This document shows, in pieces, positions 34,938 through 43,368 of a DNA stretch of 64,000 nucleotides. The notes beneath the pieces were generated by a model. That model had not been told where the DNA came from. It saw nothing but the letters and a program-made list of their open reading frames with translations, and ran no database searches. Source of the DNA: Aeromonas sp. RU39B (lineage in GTDB: Bacteria > Pseudomonadota > Gammaproteobacteria > Enterobacterales > Aeromonadaceae); assembly GCF_900156095.1 (NCBI RefSeq), contig NZ_FTMJ01000001.1:1-64000 (forward strand), read 5' to 3'. The position numbers and the translations under genes are program-made. The first letter of the stretch is position 1. Each line of letters opens with the position of its first letter.

Positions 34938-37253
34938 ATGGCAACAACACGTAAGAAACGACCGGTTAGCAAGAAGAGTTCATCCCGTCGCCCGCTGTGG
35001 CGCACCCTGTTTTGGCTCGGGGTCAAATTGTCGCTGGTGGGCGCTGCCTTTTTGGTGGTCTTTGGCATCTATCTCGATACCAAGGTCCGCGAGCGCTTCG
35101 ACGGTGAAAAGTGGCAACTGCCGGTCATGGTATACAGCCGCCCACTTGAGCTCTATCCGGGTCAGCGCCTGTCTCAGGAGCAGATGCTGCGCGAGCTCAA
35201 GATGCTTAACTACAAAGCGGTGCGTCAGCCTCATCAGCCGGGCGAGTACACGGTGACCACGCAAGGCATCGATATCATTCGCCGCCCCTTTGCCTTTTTT
35301 GATGGGGCTGACAGTGCGCGTGGCCTGCGTCTGACCTTTAACGGTGCGCGGCTGGGCGCGATTCAGTCGCTGGATAATGGCCGGGCGATGGGCTTTGCCC
35401 AGATGGACCCGGTGCTGCTTGATCGCCTTAATACCGAGGATCGAGAAGACCGTTTGCTGGTACGACTCTCCGAAGTGCCGGATGGCTTACTGGTCACCTT
35501 GCTGACTACCGAAGATCGCGATTTTTATCAGCACGGCGGTGTTTCGCCGCTGGCGATTCTGCGTGCCATGGTCGCTAACCTGCTGGCCGGTCATACGGTG
35601 CAGGGGGGCAGCACTCTGACTCAGCAGCTGGCCAAGAATTTCTTCTTAAGCCGCGAACGCAGCATGTGGCGAAAGCTGCAGGAAGCCTACATGGCGGTGA
35701 TCATCGACTATCGCTACAGCAAGGATGAGATTCTTGAGGCTTATCTCAACGAGGTCTATCTCGGCCAGAACTTCTCTCAAGGCGTGTATGGCTTTGGTTT
35801 GGCCTCCTATTTCTATTTCGGGGTGCCGGTCAATGAGTTGGATATCGACCAGATGGCGCTGTTGGTGGGGTTGGTCAAAGGGCCTTCCTTCTATGATCCG
35901 TGGCGCTATCCGGATCGGGCGCTGACCCGCCGTAATCTGGTGCTAAAACTGCTGTCGGATCAGGGCAGTCTCACTGCCGATGAGTATCAGCTGGCCAGCC
36001 AGCAGCCGCTTGGGGTGATCCCGCGCGGCCAGATGACCTATGGCCGTACCCCGGCTTTCATGAGTCTGCTCAAGCGTGAAATTCAGGCGCAATTTGGCCC
36101 TGATTTGCTCAAGCAATCGGGCGTGAAGATCTTCACCAGTCTTGATCCGATTGCCCAGCATGCGGCCGAGCAGGCAGTGCAGTCGGGCCTTGATAACATC
36201 GAGAAGACCCTGCGTAAAAAGAATCTGGAAGCGGCCATGATCATCTCCGACTGGCACAAAGGGGAGATAGTGGCGGTGGTGGGCGGACGCGATCCACGCT
36301 ACGCCGGCTTTAACCGGGCGCTCGATGCACGCCGTCAGATTGGCTCTTTGGTCAAACCCTCGGTCTATCTGACTGGTCTTTCCAACGGCATGACCTTGGC
36401 AACACCGCTTAAAGATCAACCTATCCGGATCCGCGGTCAGGATGGTCAGTTGTGGACGCCGCAAAACTACGATCGCAAGTTCCTGCAAAACGTGATGCTG
36501 ATGAACGCCTTGGCCGATTCGCGTAACGTGCCGACGGTCAATCTTGGCCTGCAGGTGGGGCTCGATAAGGTGGTGGATACGCTGCACAAACTGGGTGTGC
36601 AGCAGAGCATTCAGGCCTATCCGTCGCTGGTGCTGGGGGCCATTGCCTTAAGTCCGCTTGAGGTCAATCAGATGTATCTGCCGATTGCCAACCGTGGCCT
36701 GACTCAGCCGCTGGCGGCGATTCGCGCCGTGGTCGATGGCGATGGCAAGGTGATGTATAAGCAAAATGCCGTGGCCAAGCAGACGGTGGATGCCCAGGCG
36801 AGCTGGTTGACCCTGTTTGCCATGACCAAGACCGTGAGTGAAGGCACGGCCCGCTCGCTCAGTGCCCGTTTCCCGGGGCTGACCATGGCGGGTAAGACCG
36901 GTACCACCAACGAATTGCGTGACTCCTGGTTTGCCGGGATCGACAACAACGAGCTGGTCAGTGTCTGGGTGGGGCGTGATGACAACACCCCGGCCGGTTT
37001 GACCGGCGCCAACGGCGCGTTGCAACTCTTCTCGGGCTATATGGCGCAGCGCGGCGTGAATAGCCTGCAGCTGACCCTGCCTGAGGGGATTGGCTGGGCC
37101 AGTTTCTCGCGTACAAGTGGCAGCCGGGTCGCGAATGATTGTCCGGGCAGTGTGTCGGTGCCCGCCAAACTGGCGACCTTGGGTGAGCCGGTGTCGTGCG
37201 CAGCCCAACCGCAAAATGTGCTGGATAACTGGTTCAATAACTTCTTTAACTGA
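34938..37253 (+). CDS. mrcB: Penicillin-binding protein 1B, bifunctional murein synthase
   Basis: PBP1B (771 residues) polymerises glycan strands and cross-links peptides at the inner membrane. In order it has a basic cytoplasmic tail, one membrane helix (about residues 22-45), a UB2H domain (about 60-145), a GT51 glycosyltransferase with TTEDRDFYQHGGVS, QGGSTLTQQLAKN and DEILEAYLNEVYLG, and a transpeptidase with the active-site SLVK (about residue 471), SRN and KTGTTN boxes. UB2H is where the lipoprotein LpoB docks in E. coli. The length is typical and all catalytic motifs are present. Confidence 0.97.
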   Translation: MATTRKKRPVSKKSSSRRPLWRTLFWLGVKLSLVGAAFLVVFGIYLDTKVRERFDGEKWQLPVMVYSRPLELYPGQRLSQEQMLRELKMLNYKAVRQPHQPGEYTVTTQGIDIIRRPFAFFDGADSARGLRLTFNGARLGAIQSLDNGRAMGFAQMDPVLLDRLNTEDREDRLLVRLSEVPDGLLVTLLTTEDRDFYQHGGVSPLAILRAMVANLLAGHTVQGGSTLTQQLAKNFFLSRERSMWRKLQEAYMAVIIDYRYSKDEILEAYLNEVYLGQNFSQGVYGFGLASYFYFGVPVNELDIDQMALLVGLVKGPSFYDPWRYPDRALTRRNLVLKLLSDQGSLTADEYQLASQQPLGVIPRGQMTYGRTPAFMSLLKREIQAQFGPDLLKQSGVKIFTSLDPIAQHAAEQAVQSGLDNIEKTLRKKNLEAAMIISDWHKGEIVAVVGGRDPRYAGFNRALDARRQIGSLVKPSVYLTGLSNGMTLATPLKDQPIRIRGQDGQLWTPQNYDRKFLQNVMLMNALADSRNVPTVNLGLQVGLDKVVDTLHKLGVQQSIQAYPSLVLGAIALSPLEVNQMYLPIANRGLTQPLAAIRAVVDGDGKVMYKQNAVAKQTVDAQASWLTLFAMTKTVSEGTARSLSARFPGLTMAGKTGTTNELRDSWFAGIDNNELVSVWVGRDDNTPAGLTGANGALQLFSGYMAQRGVNSLQLTLPEGIGWASFSRTSGSRVANDCPGSVSVPAKLATLGEPVSCAAQPQNVLDNWFNNFFN

Positions 37254-37277
37254 TGATGTAACCCAAGAGGGGCGGCG

Positions 37278-37712
37278 ATGAGCGAAAACCGGCGTGACAG
37301 CGCTTTGCTGGGATCCATTCACCACGTGGCGCTGATTGTGAGTGACTATCAGCGTTCACGGGCGTTTTATCACGAGACCCTGGGGTTGCCGATCATTGCC
37401 GAGACGCTGCGCGCAGAGCGCCAGTCGTGGAAACTCGATCTGGCGCTGCCCGGTGGTGGCCAGATTGAGCTGTTCAGCTTTCCTTCGCCACCAGCGCGCC
37501 CCTCTCGTCCCGAGGCGTGCGGCCTGCGTCATCTCGCCTTTCGGGTGCAGCGCCTTGAGCCGGTGATCGCCCATCTCGAGTCGCATGGGGTGGCTGTCGA
37601 GCCGGTGCGAGTCGATGAGCTCACCGGCTGCCGCTTTACCTTCTTTGCTGACCCTGACGGATTGCCGCTCGAGCTCTATGAGGTGGCTGCGAGTCAATCC
37701 TGCGTGGAGTAA
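37278..37712 (+). CDS. yaeR: YaeR-type glyoxalase-like VOC metalloprotein
   Basis: This 144-residue single VOC domain protein strongly resembles E. coli YaeR, sharing SWKLDLALPGG, QIELFSFPSPPARPSRPEAC and GLRHLAFRV. The expected metal ligands are visible: His in IHHVAL, Glu in QIELF, His in LRHLAF and Glu in LELYE. Despite the glyoxalase fold, no reaction has been firmly assigned to this subfamily. It starts 25 bases after mrcB and may be co-transcribed with it. Confidence 0.9.
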   Translation: MSENRRDSALLGSIHHVALIVSDYQRSRAFYHETLGLPIIAETLRAERQSWKLDLALPGGGQIELFSFPSPPARPSRPEACGLRHLAFRVQRLEPVIAHLESHGVAVEPVRVDELTGCRFTFFADPDGLPLELYEVAASQSCVE

Positions 37713-37849
37713 TAGAAAACAAGTGTGCGCCCCCTGTCAGAACTTCGCTGTTTGACGCTGTTTTTTTCCTGTTGAATCGAGCGGTTAGCATTTGGCCGCC
37801 GAGCTTGTGAAAGTCCGGTTATAGTTTTAAGGACTCACGGAGGGACGCC

Positions 37850-39439
37850 ATGTCAGAGCAGGATGAAGACAACGATCTGTGGCTTATTGAAGATGATGAG
37901 CCCGTGGACCAGCACGATGAGCTGCCCCGTTCCCTGAAGCCCTGGATCATTTTGGTGGTGGATGACGAGCCGGATATCCATGCGGCGACGCGGCTGGCGA
38001 TCAAAGATATCCAGTTCAAGGGGCGTGGCGTTGAGCTGCTTAATGCCAATAGCGGCCGGGAAGCCATGGCGTTGCTGCGCTCAGAGCCGGATATCGCGCT
38101 GGTGCTGCTGGATGTCGTGATGGAGAGCGATGACGCCGGTTTGCGGGTGGTGGAATACATCCGTGGCGAGCTTGATAACCAGCTGGTGCGCATCGTGCTT
38201 CGCACCGGCCAACCCGGTCAGGCGCCCGAGAAAAAAGTTATCCTTGATTACGACATCAATGATTACAAGACCAAGACCGACCTCACCTCGCAAAAGCTCT
38301 TTACCACTGTGATTGCCTCGCTGCGATCCTACGACAGTTTGTTGACCATCGAGCGCAGCCGCCAAGGGTTAGCGCGGATCCTCGATGGCGCCGGGGATCT
38401 CTATCAACTGAGCTCTCTTAAGGAGTTTGCCTCCGGGGTGCTGCGTCAAGTCAGCGCCCTGCTTGATGTGGGTACCGAAGGCATCGTCTGCGCTGAGCGG
38501 CGCTCTCACGATGGGCCGCTGCAGGTGCTGGCGGCAACCGGTGTCTACGAGCCATTACTGCAAGGGGATTCGCTGAGCCATTTTCCGCACCTGCTGACGG
38601 CGGTGGCTTCGGCCAGTAATGCCAGCTACCGGGTACAGGATGAGCAGCAGGAGGCGGTGTATCTTCAGGCTCACAACGGCCGCGAATTTGTGCTCTGTCT
38701 GACCCCCGCCTGGCCACTCGAGCCTATCGAGCAGGATCTGCTGGGTATCTTCTGCCACCGTATTTCGGCCGCCTACGACAACCTCTATCTCAATCGCCAG
38801 TTACTGAGTTCGCAAGAGGCAACGGTCGTAGCATTGGCTGCGCTGGCCGAGTTTCGTGACAGTGACACCGGCGAGCATGTCAAACGGGTGCAGAAATTAT
38901 CGGATGCCATCACCCAGGAGATGCATGGCCGTGGCAGCTACCTTGATGAATTGACGCCGCGCTTTATGGAGATGATCGGTATGGCGTCGATTCTGCATGA
39001 TGTGGGCAAGGTCGCCACGCCGGACAATATTCTGCACAAACCGGCCCGCTTTACGCCAGAGGAGCGGCAGGTGATGGAGCTGCATGCCAGCATCGGCGCC
39101 ACCATTTTGGAAGACGCCGGCCAGATGGTGGAGGGGATGAGTTACTTGTCGCTGGGAGCGGAAATCGCCCGCTGTCACCACGAGCATTTTGATGGCAAGG
39201 GTTATCCCAAACAGCTCAAAGGCACCGACATTCCCCTATCGGCACGTATTGTGGCGGTGGTGGATGTGTTTGATGCGCTGCTGAGCAAACGCCCTTACAA
39301 AGAGCCCTGGCCGCTGCCCACTGTGCTCGATTATCTGAAAGAGCGCTCGGGCCACCAATTTGATCCGCTGGTGGTCGAAGCGCTAATCGCCCTGGTTGAT
39401 GAGCAGCGCCTGCCCTATTCGCTCGATAGCCTCTCCTGA
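37850..39439 (+). CDS. Response regulator with DUF3369 and HD-GYP c-di-GMP phosphodiesterase domains
   Basis: This 529-residue protein has an acidic N-terminal 30 residues, a receiver domain (VVDDEPDIHAATRLAIKDI; phospho-acceptor Asp in ALVLLDVVMESDDAG near residue 88), a central DUF3369 domain (about 165-325) and a C-terminal HD-GYP domain with the metal motif HDVGKV, HHEHFDGKGYP and VVDVFDALLSKRPYKEP. It should hydrolyse c-di-GMP in response to phosphorylation. No partner kinase is adjacent. A 15-bp hairpin straddles its stop codon. Confidence 0.93.
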   Translation: MSEQDEDNDLWLIEDDEPVDQHDELPRSLKPWIILVVDDEPDIHAATRLAIKDIQFKGRGVELLNANSGREAMALLRSEPDIALVLLDVVMESDDAGLRVVEYIRGELDNQLVRIVLRTGQPGQAPEKKVILDYDINDYKTKTDLTSQKLFTTVIASLRSYDSLLTIERSRQGLARILDGAGDLYQLSSLKEFASGVLRQVSALLDVGTEGIVCAERRSHDGPLQVLAATGVYEPLLQGDSLSHFPHLLTAVASASNASYRVQDEQQEAVYLQAHNGREFVLCLTPAWPLEPIEQDLLGIFCHRISAAYDNLYLNRQLLSSQEATVVALAALAEFRDSDTGEHVKRVQKLSDAITQEMHGRGSYLDELTPRFMEMIGMASILHDVGKVATPDNILHKPARFTPEERQVMELHASIGATILEDAGQMVEGMSYLSLGAEIARCHHEHFDGKGYPKQLKGTDIPLSARIVAVVDVFDALLSKRPYKEPWPLPTVLDYLKERSGHQFDPLVVEALIALVDEQRLPYSLDSLS

Positions 39440-39455
39440 TGGAGAGGCTATCGAG
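39422..39455. terminator. Perfect 15-bp hairpin with the stop codon in its loop
   Basis: CTCGATAGCCTCTCC (39422-39436) pairs completely with GGAGAGGCTATCGAG (39441-39455); the loop TGAT holds the TGA stop of the HD-GYP gene. It lies between convergent genes and can form on both strands. There is no T-run, so it may protect the 3' end rather than terminate. Confidence 0.6.
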
Positions 39456-39466
39456 AAACGGGCGGT

Positions 39467-39988
39467 TTAACGAAACTCGGGGCGCCGTCGGGGTGACGGT
39501 TTGAAGGGCCAGGCCAGCAGCGAGAAAAACAGATCACCAAGCAATGCGGCCAGCAGAGCCACCAGCAGGCCACAGGTCATGGCATCCTGATTCAGTGGCA
39601 CCACATAGTTGTAGTGGGTCAGGGTATCCTCAATCAACGCACGATCACCACGCAACAGCAGATGAGTGAGTTGCTTAAACCAGAGCGCGCTGTGCAATGC
39701 CTGCTCACTGGTCAAGCGCTCGCGCTGGGCCACCAGTTGCTGGATGCTATCGGCATCGCGGTTAACTACCGGATCGGGGTTGCTGCGGTAATGGGTTATC
39801 AGGGCATCCAGCGCACCGCCAAAGTGTTCATCGGCGTTAGCCTGAAACGGTGCAAGGCTCGTTTCGGCTTGCTGTAATCGGGCATCTACCCGCTGATAAT
39901 AGAGTTCGAGCCAGCCGGGGATCTGTACGCCAGCCAGCAGCCCCATTGAAAACAGTATTAATCTCAGGTAGTTGCGCATTCTATTCAC
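39467..39988 (-). CDS. DUF2937 family membrane protein
   Basis: This 173-residue protein of the uncharacterised DUF2937 family starts with RNYLRLILFSMGLLAGVQIPG (one helix), has a central periplasmic helical region of about 110 residues and ends with a second hydrophobic segment (AMTCGLLVALLAALLGDLFFSLL) and a short basic tail (KPSPRRRPEFR). ATG 39979 is an alternative start three codons in. It stands alone between convergent and divergent neighbours. Function unknown. Confidence 0.75.
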   Translation of the reverse strand: MNRMRNYLRLILFSMGLLAGVQIPGWLELYYQRVDARLQQAETSLAPFQANADEHFGGALDALITHYRSNPDPVVNRDADSIQQLVAQRERLTSEQALHSALWFKQLTHLLLRGDRALIEDTLTHYNYVVPLNQDAMTCGLLVALLAALLGDLFFSLLAWPFKPSPRRRPEFR

Positions 39989-40147
39989 TCCACCAATATC
40001 ATCAGAGCATACTAACTGTGTATCAGTTGGTTGTCATGACGCCTAGTTTGACAGAAATGTTAGTACAGATTGGGATTCACATGTGGCTTGTTTTTTGGTC
40101 ATGGATCCGTAACATCTGCAACCTTGTTTCAGTCCGGTTCTTTTCTC

Positions 40148-40855
40148 ATGAACAAGTTACCAACCATTCTCCTCTGGAATTTGCTGGGCGCCGTGGTTGC
40201 GCTGAGCTGGATTTTTCTGCCCGGACACGGTCTGTGGGCGCGGTGGGATGTGTCGATTTTCCAGACCTTTAATGCCCTGATTGCCGAGCCGGGCCCCTGG
40301 CGTACCTTTATGGCGGTCACCAACCATCGCCTGTTTGATCTGGTCTCACTCGGCTGCATGCTGGCTCTTTTGGCATCCCGCTTTGTGCAAGGCGATGGGC
40401 CGGTACGTGCCCGCTGGGTGGCGATTGGTCTGTGGATGATGTTGGTGGCACTGCTGCTTAACCGTATTGGCCACCTGTTGCCGGTTGAGCGTCCCAGTCC
40501 TACTCTTTCGCTCTCTTGGGCACTGCGTTTGACCGAACTGACCGACTTTCCGACCAAAGACTCATCGAGTGACAGTTTCCCCGGCGATCACGGCATGATG
40601 CTGATGGTGTTTGCCGCGTTTATGCTCCGTTTTGCCCCGCGCTGGATGGGGCTGCTGGCCTGTCTGATGGTGCCGGTCTTTACCCTGCCGCGCATGATGG
40701 TCGGCGCCCACTGGTTTACCGATATCTATATGGGGTCTCTTGCGGTGGTCACTCTGGTGATTCCCTGGCTGCTGCTCACGCCGGTCAGCGACAAGGTGGT
40801 CAGCGGTTTATCGGCTTGGCTACTGCGCCAGTCGTGGTTGCAGCGCTGGTTGTAA
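40148..40855 (+). CDS. lpxT: Kdo2-lipid A phosphotransferase LpxT (PAP2 superfamily)
   Basis: LpxT transfers a phosphate from undecaprenyl pyrophosphate to lipid A on the periplasmic side, adding negative charge. This 235-residue protein has about six helices and the PAP2 motifs VERPSP, DSFPGDHGMM (catalytic His) and RMMVGAHWFTDI. PTKDSSSDSFPGDHGMM is nearly the sequence of E. coli LpxT, and TNHRLFDL and LLLTPVSDK also match. ATG 40148 (MNKLPTILL) gives the E. coli-like N-terminus; the extension back to 40070 is not supported. Confidence 0.9.
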   Translation: MNKLPTILLWNLLGAVVALSWIFLPGHGLWARWDVSIFQTFNALIAEPGPWRTFMAVTNHRLFDLVSLGCMLALLASRFVQGDGPVRARWVAIGLWMMLVALLLNRIGHLLPVERPSPTLSLSWALRLTELTDFPTKDSSSDSFPGDHGMMLMVFAAFMLRFAPRWMGLLACLMVPVFTLPRMMVGAHWFTDIYMGSLAVVTLVIPWLLLTPVSDKVVSGLSAWLLRQSWLQRWL

Positions 40856-40880
40856 CCAACAGGTGAATTCACAGATAAAC

Positions 40881-40904
40881 AAGGCCGGGAAATCCCGGCC
40901 TTTT
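40881..40904 (+). terminator. Rho-independent terminator of lpxT
   Basis: AAGGCCGGGA (40881-40890) and TCCCGGCCTT (40893-40902) pair around AA and are followed by TTTT. The rest of 40905-41114 is intergenic, with no gene that I can support. Confidence 0.92.
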
Positions 40905-41114
40905 GCTGGCCATCGGTTACTTAAGGTCGTCGCGAAAGACCATAGACAACACCGATGGACTCGGGTGAGCGCTGCCCACCCTGCTATAAGTAATAGACGA
41001 TTCGTTTGCTAACTTCGCAAAAAATGCGTTTCAACCGCAGATTATTTTGCTGCGGATCAGGTTGCACTCTGCCTGCACGGGACTACAATCGCGCCCCGTT
41101 ACTGGAGAGTCCCC

Positions 41115-42011
41115 ATGTTAATGATCTTGCTGCGACTGGTATTTATTGCCGGCGCCCTGTTTTTTCTGATGTTGCTGCTCCGTGCCTGGTGGCAGCGCCG
41201 CCAACGCGGGGAGCTTGAATCGACCCCGTTTGGCAAAGTGGCCGCCATCGGCTTTGTGGCCAATTTCCTCGATACCCTCGGTATTGGCAGCTTTGCGGTG
41301 AAGACCGCCTGCTATAAGCATTTTGGTCTGATTGATGACCGAGTCCTGCCGGGGACCCTCAATGGTCAATGTGTGCTGCCAACGGCCGTGCAGTCGCTGA
41401 TCTTTGTCGGCATGGTTGATGTGGATCCCGTCACGCTGGTTAGCATGATGGTGGCTGCGGCGCTGGGGGCGGCCATCGGGGCGCGCCATGTGGCCGCCTT
41501 TGATCGGCAGAAAGTGCGGGTGGTGATGGCCGGTTCGCTCTTGGTGGTGGCGGCGCTGATCTTCTGCGGTTTACTGGGGCTGTTCCCGCTTGGCGGTGAA
41601 GCGATGGGGCTGTCGGGCACAAAACTCGCCATTGCGCTGGTGGGTAATTTCCTGTTTGGCGTACTGATGAACGTCGGAATTGGCCTGTTTGCCCCCTGCA
41701 TGACGCTGATCTATCTGCTCGGCATGCACCCGATCGCGGCGTTTCCCATCATGATGGGCTCCACGGCGGTGCTGAGCGTCTTCTCGGCCAGCACCTTTAT
41801 TCGCCGTGGCGCCTTTGATGCTCAGGCCGTGCTGGCGGTGGCCATCTTTGGCCCCATTGGTGTGGTATTAGCGGCGTTTTTGGTGCGCTCGCTCGATCTG
41901 GCCATGCTCAAGTGGCTGGTCGGGATCGTGGTGCTTTACACTGCCTGGTCGATGTATCGGGCCTGGTTAAGTGGCCGGCAACCGGCCGTGTCAGGACCGG
42001 CTACTGTTTAA
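41115..42011 (+). CDS. TSUP (TauE/SafE)-family membrane permease
   Basis: This 298-residue protein has about eight helices of the TauE/SafE fold. The repeat motif is visible in VANFLDTLGIGSFAVKTACYKHF and in GNFLFGVLMNVGIGLFAPCMTLIYLLGM. Relatives export sulfite, sulfonates or other small organic anions. GGAGAGTCCCC precedes ATG 41115. It stands alone and converges on the outer-membrane factor gene, whose stop lies only 4 bases beyond its own, so no substrate can be inferred from context. Confidence 0.82.
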   Translation: MLMILLRLVFIAGALFFLMLLLRAWWQRRQRGELESTPFGKVAAIGFVANFLDTLGIGSFAVKTACYKHFGLIDDRVLPGTLNGQCVLPTAVQSLIFVGMVDVDPVTLVSMMVAAALGAAIGARHVAAFDRQKVRVVMAGSLLVVAALIFCGLLGLFPLGGEAMGLSGTKLAIALVGNFLFGVLMNVGIGLFAPCMTLIYLLGMHPIAAFPIMMGSTAVLSVFSASTFIRRGAFDAQAVLAVAIFGPIGVVLAAFLVRSLDLAMLKWLVGIVVLYTAWSMYRAWLSGRQPAVSGPATV

Positions 42012-42015
42012 CCTT

Positions 42016-43368
42016 TCAGGGGTGCAGACCGCCACCGAGGGCTTGGCACAGTCGGCTCTGGGCCACCAGCAGGCTGCGCCGCTGCTCCAGCCAGGCCAGC
42101 TCGGCACTGCGCAGGCGCGCCTGCTCATCCAGCCAGTTTTGCACGCCGGTGGCGCCCGCCAGATAGCGACTGCGCGCCAGGCGGGCACTTTCACGCTCCA
42201 GCGTCAGTTGCTCTTGCAGGCGCTGCTCGCGCTCACGACCGATACGCACATCGCTTAATGCGTTATCCACCTCGACCAGCGACTGGTAGAGCTGTTTGCG
42301 AAAATTGATCACTGCGGCATCGTAATCCAGATTCGCTCGATCTATGGTCTGCTGGCGCTTGTTCCACTCCAGAAACGGCAGCGTCAGCGAGGCGCCAAGA
42401 GAACCCACCGGGTTTTGCAGCAGGGTCGCCAGTGCATTGCTACTCGAGCCGACGCTGCCAGTGAGGCTGAGCGTGGGGTAGAACGAAGCCCGGGTGCTGT
42501 CCGCTTCAGCCAACTGCCCGCGCAAACGTGACTCGGCGGCGCGCATGTCGGGGCGACGTGACAACACTTCGGCTGGCAAGCCGGGCGCCGGATCGGGCAG
42601 GGTATCGGGCAGACTGCTCGGCGCGACCGGCAGCTCCCCATGACTGCGGCCTAGCAAGAGCAGCAGAGTATTACGGGCTGCCTCTTGCAGGTTCATTAGC
42701 TCAAGCTGACTGGCCTGTTTGCCAGCCAGGCTCTGCTTGGCCTGCAGCAGGTCAAGGCGGCTTACCGCACCTGCGACAAGGCGGCGCTCGGTGATCGCCA
42801 GCACGTCACGCTGATTGGCGAGGTCTTGCTCACCACTGGCGATGGCCTGATGCAGATAGGCCAGTTGCCAGTAGCTCTCCAGCGTCTTGCCGATGATCAT
42901 CAGGCGAGTGGCATCCCGATCCTCGGCGGTGGCATCGGCCTCCCAACGAGCCGCATTGGTAGCCGATGAGAGTCGGCCCCATACATCCAGCTCGTAATTG
43001 AGCCCAAGCTGGGCATTGCCGGTCCAACGGGTATCGAAGTGTCTATCAAGCGGACGCTGGGTGTTAGCACCCAGCCCGGCATTGATCCCCGGACGCTGAT
43101 TGCCCTGCGCCAGCTCAAGTCCAAGCCCGGCCTGTTTGAGTTTGATGCCGGCCAGCGCCATGTCGGGGTTGGCGGTGAGTACGTCGTCGACCAGTCTGTT
43201 CAGCGCCGGATCGTTAAACGCCTGCCACCACTTATCTTGCAAGGGAACTTGTGCCTGACTGGAAAACGTCGCCGGCAGATCCAGCTCGGGACGTTGATAG
43301 TCGCTATGCAGGCCGCAGCCCAGCAAGGTGGCGCAGCCCATGGCCACCACCAGAAAACGGATACTCAT
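42016..43368 (-). CDS. NodT-type outer-membrane efflux lipoprotein of the MacAB operon
   Basis: This 450-residue outer-membrane channel has a lipoprotein signal (MSIRFLVVAMGCATLLGC, Cys 18) and two TolC-like domains with LSRRPDMRAAESRLRGQLAEA and YLAGATGVQNWLDEQARLRS. ATG 43368 overlaps the macB stop by 4 bases; the frame continues upstream only as a shadow of macB. It completes a MacA-MacB-channel operon that need not borrow TolC, which is the E. coli arrangement. Confidence 0.9.
   Translation of the reverse strand: MSIRFLVVAMGCATLLGCGLHSDYQRPELDLPATFSSQAQVPLQDKWWQAFNDPALNRLVDDVLTANPDMALAGIKLKQAGLGLELAQGNQRPGINAGLGANTQRPLDRHFDTRWTGNAQLGLNYELDVWGRLSSATNAARWEADATAEDRDATRLMIIGKTLESYWQLAYLHQAIASGEQDLANQRDVLAITERRLVAGAVSRLDLLQAKQSLAGKQASQLELMNLQEAARNTLLLLLGRSHGELPVAPSSLPDTLPDPAPGLPAEVLSRRPDMRAAESRLRGQLAEADSTRASFYPTLSLTGSVGSSSNALATLLQNPVGSLGASLTLPFLEWNKRQQTIDRANLDYDAAVINFRKQLYQSLVEVDNALSDVRIGREREQRLQEQLTLERESARLARSRYLAGATGVQNWLDEQARLRSAELAWLEQRRSLLVAQSRLCQALGGGLHP

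Noticed and set aside
40070-40147. N-terminal extension of the LpxT frame
   Set aside because: The 26 extra residues have no LpxT character, while ATG 40148 gives the E. coli-like start.
41006-41218. Small plus-strand frame overlapping the TSUP gene start
   Set aside because: It overlaps the well-supported permease gene in another frame and its composition is not protein-like.
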